Source: Gonioctena quinquepunctata
Taxonomy: Eukaryota; Arthropoda; Insecta; Coleoptera; Chrysomelidae
Direction: 5' to 3'
Length of the DNA stretch: 64,000 nt
Assembly: GCA_018342105.1 (NCBI GenBank)
Contig: JAFIRS010000151.1
Span: 124,001 to 188,000 of the forward strand
Under the pieces are notes generated by a model. That model was not told the origin of the DNA. It ran no database searches and worked only from the letters and a program-made list of their open reading frames with translations. Within the stretch, counting starts at the first letter, position 1. Every line of letters begins with the position of its first letter. Positions 58,190-64,000 of this stretch are shown piece after piece. A program made the position numbers and the translations under genes.

Positions 58190-59475
58190 ATTCATAACAG
58201 TTTCTGTCAAAAATGATGATTTCAATGACTATTCGAGAACAATTGATGGTGAATACGAGAAATATTGCCTACGACGACATGGAGGCCATAGTGGAAATAA
58301 TCAAGCAACCGTTTGCCAACCAAGAGAAATGAATGCTGGAAGAAAAACTAATAAGAAAAATAAGAGGATGAGGAACGGCGGCAGAGAGAAAAACAAGAGG
58401 GGGACGTTTGCTGACAAAAGGAGGAGGAACGACGAGAGAGAGAGAAAGAAAAACACGAAGAGAGAAAACGTCGACAGGGAAAAAAACAAAAGGAGTAGAA
58501 CTACAGAAAGCAGGAGGTTATTCGGAAAACCAAGAGTCAAATCGCGGAACAGAAAGAAGAAGTCGATGCGGTACGAGAAGAAGCAAAGATAGATTGGAAT
58601 GGTGCATGAGAAAACAATGCAACATTTGAAATGATAAAAAAAGAAAGTTGCTTGGTTGGAAATCCAAGTCAACCTCGACAGGGTTGCCACATCGAACAAT
58701 TGTGTGAAACCTCCAACTTTTGATGGACAGTCGCCATTATCTCTATATCGTTAACAGTTTGAAGGCTACGGAACTTTTAGTGGCTTTGAGGGGACCTGTT
58801 TTGGCAATGTTACAGACCATCTCAGAATTGTATGTGTGGAGACCTGATTGCGGCTCTAGAATTGAAGTATGGCGACCAACACCTAGAACAGTTGTACCGA
58901 GCACAGTTGAAAACACGACTGCAGAAATCGGGTGAAAGTCTGCACGAGTTTAAAACAGACGTGCAGAGACTTATCCAGCTTGCTTATCCAGATGTCTTGG
59001 AGGGTTTCGAAAAACAGTGGATTGAGAGATATCGAAATACAAGGACACCGAAATTATCACAATTGAAAAAATACAGCGAAACTGTAGTTCATTCCTTGGA
59101 AGTGGAAGCGGCTTCAACATCTCAATGACGAAAGTGAAAGCGGTATCGATCGAAGAGCAACCTCAGGAAGAGACAAAAAGTGACAGCATCAAGCAGATGT
59201 TTAGTAAAATACTAGAAAAATTGGAACCGAACCAAAAAATAGCAGTGCTACTAACCAATCACGAAGAAACTGCTTCAGATGTGGCAGGAGCGGACATTTC
59301 AAGAGAGATTGCCCGGTGGGGGTACCACGCTCGTCATGACCTGTCAGGCAACTCCACGTTCTTACCTGCGAGGACAGGATCACCAAAACTGAATATATCC
59401 AGCATATTGGGGCGCATGCTGGCTTGCTATAACGAATCCCCCAGCGTCAAGAGAATCAGAAGAACTACGATATAG
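58190..59475 (+). pseudogene. Ty3/Gypsy-type gag remnant
   Basis: Gag would package retrotransposon RNA in a cytoplasmic particle. 58260-58600 is a highly charged Arg/Glu/Lys-rich coiled-coil-like region broken by frameshifts. From about 58700 it reads KPPTFDGQSPL, then after a shift LIAALELKYGDQHLEQLYRA and LKTRLQKSGESLHEFKTDV, the capsid-like core. A CCHC zinc knuckle follows near 59265-59310 (Cys-Phe-Arg-Cys, Gly-His, Cys) in a second frame. The reading ends at a TAG whose bases come from the inverted repeat of the palindromic element inserted at 59473. No flanking LTR or primer-binding site was found with confidence. Confidence 0.75.
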
Positions 59476-61481
59476 TCTACTCGACAAGTTGAAAATGGTC
59501 TAAAATAGAGATACTGCTCTTAAAATTATCTGTAATAGCTCATTGGATCCGGAATAACGCCTAGAAAAATGTGCCAAAAGCGTGTATTGGCACATAAAAA
59601 ATTGCAAAAGTTATAAACAATTGAGGATGAAAAAAAAAATGGCATTTCGTTTTTTGCCAATATTTCATAAACTATTGATATTTAAGAAATTTCAAAAAAA
59701 TATTCTGAAAGAGGAGGAAATTTCCAATGAAAAACTTTTGTAACTCTATCTCCATTATTTATAATTTTAATTTAACGCTGGAAATGGGTCTCCGAGTGAC
59801 ATTTTTAGGTTGCGCGCGCGGCGTCAAAAGCGAGTACGACACATTAATTAATTTATTTAAAGTATTAAATATTTTTTTTTAATTTGAAAAAATCATGGTG
59901 TATTCGAAACACTATAAATAATTTATTCCCGTTGGAAATTTTACTAAAAGTTTATTTTTTAACAAGTTAAACGATTGTTAACCAACAAAATTTTCTCGAA
60001 CTTCTGTCTTAATTGTAAATGAAAAAAAATGTTTGAATAATTTCGTAAAAATTTTTCGCTTCGTAGAGCCTTCCTTATATACATACTCAACAAGATCACG
60101 CCATAAAAGTTAAAAAAATATTCATACTTTGTTTATAATAATTTTTGTACTTGAAAAAAACTAAAAACTCAAGTAATGTTGTTGAAAAAAATTTTTTTTA
60201 TTATCATATTATTTTTTTTTATCAATATAAGATATAAATTGATTTGAAAAAAAAAAATCCCCCATTTTTATCAATTTTTTTACAAATTTTAAAATTTTTA
60301 AAAAAATTTTTTATTATATTACAAATAATAAATTTAAAAAAAAAAAATTCCCAATTTTTCCCAATTCCAATTCCCAAAGTACAATAAAAAATTGGAATTT
60401 TTTTTTCTATACTTTGTTATATATGGTTGTTTTTGTAAATTTTGGAAGTTTCAGAAAAAAAATCTAACAAAGTTAAAAATTCATTTATAACAAATTGGTA
60501 AGTTAATAAACAATGGAATTGTTGATAAAAAAATTGTTTTTTTGTTACTTCATAGAGGACTGTCAATTATGATTTTTAGAAACAAAAAAATCTCAACTAA
60601 TTATTTAAACAATAGAAATATTTGAAAAACGATTATAAACAATTAAAAATTGTTATTAAGAAAAAATTTGTTTTCCAAAAATCATAATATTTTAAAATAA
60701 TATTTTAAAAAAATTAAAATTTAAAAATTTTTTATAAAAATTTTAAATGGGAAAAAAAATTTTTTTAACAACTTACTTGGTTTTTTTTTTTGTTCAAGTA
60801 CAAAAATTATTATAAACAAAGTATGAATATTTTTTTCAACTTTTATGGCGTGATCTTGTTAAGTATGTATATAAGAAAGGCTCTACGAAGCGAAACATTT
60901 TTTCGACAATTATTTAAACATTTTTTTTCATTTACAATTAAGACAGAAGTTCGAGAAAATTTTGTTAGTTAACAATCGTTTAACTTCTTGAAAAATTACC
61001 GTTAGGTAAAATTTCCAACGGGAATGAATTATTCATAGTGTTCCGAATACACCATGATTTTTTCAAATTTAAAAAAACATTTAATACCTTAAATAAAGTA
61101 ATTAATGTGTCGTACTCGCTTTTGGTGCCGCGCGCGCAACCTAAAAATGTCGCTCGGAGACCCATTTTCAGCGTTAAATTAAAATTATAAATAATGGAGA
61201 TAGAGTTCCGGGACCGTGGAGTTCTTTATTGGAAATTTCCTCCTCTTTCAGTTTTTTTTTTGAAATTTCTTAAATGTCAATAGTTCATGAAATATTGGCA
61301 AAAAACGAAATGCCATTTTTTTTTCATCTTCAATTGTTTATAACTTTTGCAATTTTTTATGTGCTAATACACGCTTTCGGCACATTTTTCTAGACGTTAT
61401 TCTGGATCCAATGAGCTATCACACATAATTTTAAGAGCAGTATCTCTATTTTAGACCATTTTCAACTTGTCGAGTAGACTA
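59473..61481. mobile_element. 2 kb palindromic foldback element in the Gypsy relic
   Basis: TAGTCTACTCGACAAGTTGA at the left end is mirrored by TCAACTTGTCGAGTAGACTA at the right. Complementarity runs almost to the centre near 60480. Matching points include ATGGGTCTCCGAGTGACATT / AATGTCGCTCGGAGACCCAT, GTTGCGCGCGCGGC / GCCGCGCGCGCAAC and TTTATGGCGTGATCTTGTT on the right arm. ATA flanks both ends (59470-59472, 61482-61484). The centre is A/T homopolymer-rich. No coding frame was found. Confidence 0.93.
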
Positions 61482-61484
61482 ATA

Positions 61485-61643
61485 GTTTGACCATCAGAGA
61501 AAAGGTGAACCCTCGTACTTCAGTTTCCCTGATCCGCAGCGGTATCCTAGTAACAGCCAGTGTAAGACCACGTACATCCAATTTCATCCTATGAACGGCC
61601 ATTGGAGAGAATGCTCCGATACGAGAGGAAGCTTACATTAACC
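61485..61643 (+). pseudogene. Short stretch of Gypsy relic between inserts
   Basis: This links the palindromic element and the hAT MITE. It has no clear domain and is assigned to the retrotransposon by position only. Confidence 0.35.
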
Positions 61644-61651
61644 CTCAGAAG

Positions 61652-62173
61652 CAGTGGCCTATTTCCCATAAGGCCGACTAGGGCGGCCAGATATTTGGGG
61701 CGGCTAATCGTGGCAAAAAATATAATAATGCGAACATTTGATGACACCAAATAACAGTACACTAAAGCATATAAAGTATTAAAATTCGAAATTTTATTTA
61801 AAAATTTAATTTATCATTTACATAAGTAACATTTTTTACGATGTTAAAGATGGAGCGGGCGCACGCGGGTATTGCGTCGTTGCGCGGGCAGCGGGCGGCT
61901 CGGTGTATATTGTGTGGTCATCGTCCGTCCGACGAGTCTCGTGTTTCACTAGGGTATTTCCAACAATGAGACAGATGTTAGAACATTGCTAACATGATGT
62001 TAGCAATGTTTTAATTGTCCGATGTTCCTTACTTCTTCACGACCTAACTTCTGAACCGATTTTGAAAAAAGTTGGCAAGAAAGTAAATTCTTATTATACG
62101 TCTCAGTGAACGATCAGTTGAGAAGGCTGGTACTACACGGCCTAGGGCGGCCAAGACTGCAAATCCGCCACTG
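61652..62173. mobile_element. hAT-type MITE, 522 bp
   Basis: The ends CAGTGGCCTATTTCCC and GCAAATCCGCCACTG are inverted, with further pairing of CTAGGGCGGCC and GGCCTAGGGCGGCC-type sequence. CTCAGAAG is directly repeated outside (61644-61651, 62174-62181), an exact 8 bp duplication. There is no coding content. It is inserted in the Gypsy relic between gag and pol. Confidence 0.93.
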
Positions 62174-62329
62174 CTCAGAAGACTAAGAATAATGGCTTGT
62201 GGCAAACATAGAAGACTAGTTCATGATCGGGATAGATCTGATAAGTGACTATGGATTTACTTCAGTATTTACTTTACATGTTTCCTTTCGATGGTGAGTA
62301 GGAAACCATGAAATTTGGAAGGGAAAAAG

Positions 62330-64000
62330 GTCAGAATACTAGGTTCATCTGAGAAGATCAATGAGGCTCGCTTAGAAGAACTTGACTGCTGCGTGAGAAT
62401 AGTACAGCCATGGGAAGAATCTCCTAGCAAATTATTACTTGCGCGAGCTCTAATTAGGGATATCCCTGTCAGAATTACTAATGTATTTCCTGATGGAATG
62501 ACAGTCCAGAAACAAGTAGGAGTATGAGAACCAGTTGAGTGGGTAGCAGACTGCGAAACGAGCGGATATCCGGATAGGATAAGAGGCACGGCTGATGACA
62601 TTTGTCACCGAATGAATACGAAGCCACCAGTAAATTCATTGCCAAGGAAAGTGACGTATTGGAGTTCGCAGAGTCACCAACAGGGCGAGCCAACCTAGTA
62701 CAGCACAGGAAAGATTTCGGCCAAACCCTTCCAACTCGACAACCATCAGAATGATTTCCATTTGCCAAACCCAGAAGAAGATCAAAGATGGCGTTATCTA
62801 AAGATCATTGAATCCATGGTCCGCCCTAGTGATAATAGTTTCCATAAAGAATGAATCTACGAGATTCTGGCGGATTATAGGAAACTTAATGACGTCACGA
62901 GAAAGGATAGCTAGCCAGTACCCTGAATCGACGACACACGACCACATTAGCAGGCTCACAATGGTTTTCATTGCTGGACTTAAAGAGCGGATACTGGCAT
63001 GTGAGCATACACATAGACGATAAGGAAAAGTCTACGTTCACTACTGATACTGTACAGTATGCCTTTTGGTGTCTATAATGCCCGGCGACCTTCGAGAGAT
63101 TGATGTAGCTGATATTGCGTGCACTCACTTGGAAAACTTACCTGGTATATCTGGATCATGTTATGGTTATGGGAAAAAAATTCAAGAAACATCTGGCCAA
63201 CATGCGTGAGGTTTTCGGATGTTTAAGAAGGGCCAACCTCAGACTGAATCTTCAGAAAATCTCCCTATTCCAGAATCAAGTGATATTCTTGGACCACACA
63301 GGAATTCAAACAAACGAATCTATAATACAGGATATTCGGGACTGGCCGAGATAAACACGGGTTGAGAAGATCAGGTCAACTTCTACTGGTGTATTGAAAG
63401 TGATGGAGTTTTCCACACGTTGAAGGCAGCAATTCGTTCAAGTCCAATCTTGGCATACCCACAGTAGAAAGGCCTGTTTATACTGGACACCGATGAGAGC
63501 AATACTGGTCTTGGAGCTGTGTTATCACAGATGCAAGATGGCCAGGAAAAAATCATCGAATACTACTGCGGGGTAATGTCCAAGCCCGAAAGGAATCACT
63601 GTTTAACCAGCAAGGAAATTCTAGTCATGGCAGTAGATTACTTCCACAAATACCTATATGGAAGACCGATCATGCGGCCCTGAAGTGGCTACTGGAGATG
63701 AAAAATCCAGAAGGACAAATAGCTGGATGGATAAAAAAGCTAAACTAGTACTATTTCAAAATCAAACATCGCCCAGGACGACTACGTAGTAATGCGGATG
63801 CCTTATCTAGAAGGCATTGTCCAGAAGCCTGTAAACATTGTCAGCGTATTGAATGCCAGGAAGGAGTCGCCGATATCAAATGACTGAAACTAATATCTGA
63901 AGACGAATGGACTACCGCACACATCATGAGACATGACCAGGAACTTGATCCAAAAATTCGGAACTTTCTACATTGGAAAGAGGACGGAACTTTTCGGATC
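62330..64000 (+). pseudogene. Ty3/Gypsy-type pol remnant, runs off the window
   Basis: Order of remnants: a protease-to-RT spacer with ITNVFPDGMTV and CEPVEWVADCET; the RT fingers (YRKLNDVT, split by stops); an RT palm remnant near 63040-63160 in changing frames, with KTYLVYLDHVMVMGKKFKKH in place of the usual YxDD box (LDHV, catalytic pair damaged); RNase H with LDTDESNTGLGAVLSQ, then KYLYGRPI and HAALKWLLEMKNPEGQIAGW; then HRPGRLRSNADALSRRHCP leading to the integrase spacer at the window edge. There are many stops and frameshifts. This is a dead copy, possibly continuing in the next window. Confidence 0.85.

Noticed and set aside
58301..58699. Minus-strand Leu/Phe-rich membrane-like protein of 132 codons
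   Set aside because: It is the antisense of the Arg/Lys/Glu-rich gag region, which explains its composition.
59473..61481. Polinton/Maverick end because of very long inverted repeats
   Set aside because: There is no viral-type gene between the arms, the arms nearly meet at the centre, and no 6 bp target duplication is visible.

Overview
The window looks like repeat-rich, AT-rich nuclear DNA of an insect. A beetle is my best guess, based on the SOCS gene type and the mix of transposons; this is inference, and no single sequence proves it. I can defend only one ordinary host gene: the 3' terminal exon of a CISH/SOCS2-type suppressor of cytokine signalling (about 15343-16191, + strand), with an SH2 domain and a C-terminal SOCS box. 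Its upstream exons are not recognised here. Almost everything else is transposon-derived, and nearly every transposon reading frame is broken.

Layout. 0-15 kb: AT-rich DNA with a 0.9 kb MITE (1863-2771), a tRNA-like SINE head (4296-4376), a 2.4 kb long-inverted-repeat element (5293-7703), a Crypton tyrosine-recombinase relic (11642-12990) split by foldback repeats, a PHD-finger transposon relic with iterated GC-rich ends (13143-14045), and a Harbinger-like scrap. 15-17 kb: the SOCS exon. 17-28 kb: two 5'-truncated non-LTR retrotransposons, several foldback MITEs, and a second copy of the 1.9-2.8 kb MITE. 28-36 kb: a Tc1/mariner relic, an unrecognised coding-like remnant, and a 6.3 kb hAT element with a perfect 8 bp target duplication. 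The hAT coding region is interrupted by a 1.9 kb mariner-like element at a TA. 36-43 kb: two more non-LTR relics and tandem/palindromic repeats. 44-48.7 kb: a three-level nest of Tc1/mariner-type elements, with a MITE inside one element that lies inside another. 49-56 kb: a 5S-rRNA-like sequence, repeat copies, a striking palindromic AATTCCGACTTA-type array, a second Crypton relic and another MITE. 56-64 kb: a 1.7 kb hAT with a perfect target duplication, then a decayed Ty3/Gypsy retrotransposon. That retrotransposon carries a 2 kb near-complete palindrome in its gag-side region and a 0.5 kb hAT MITE, also with a perfect target duplication.

The most informative structures are the nested insertions. 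At two junctions, deleting the inserted element together with one TA restores the host transposase frame exactly. This supports the reconstructed order of insertion. Apart from the SOCS gene I see no evidence of cooperating host genes. All repeat-family assignments rest on motifs, inverted repeats and target duplications read by eye.
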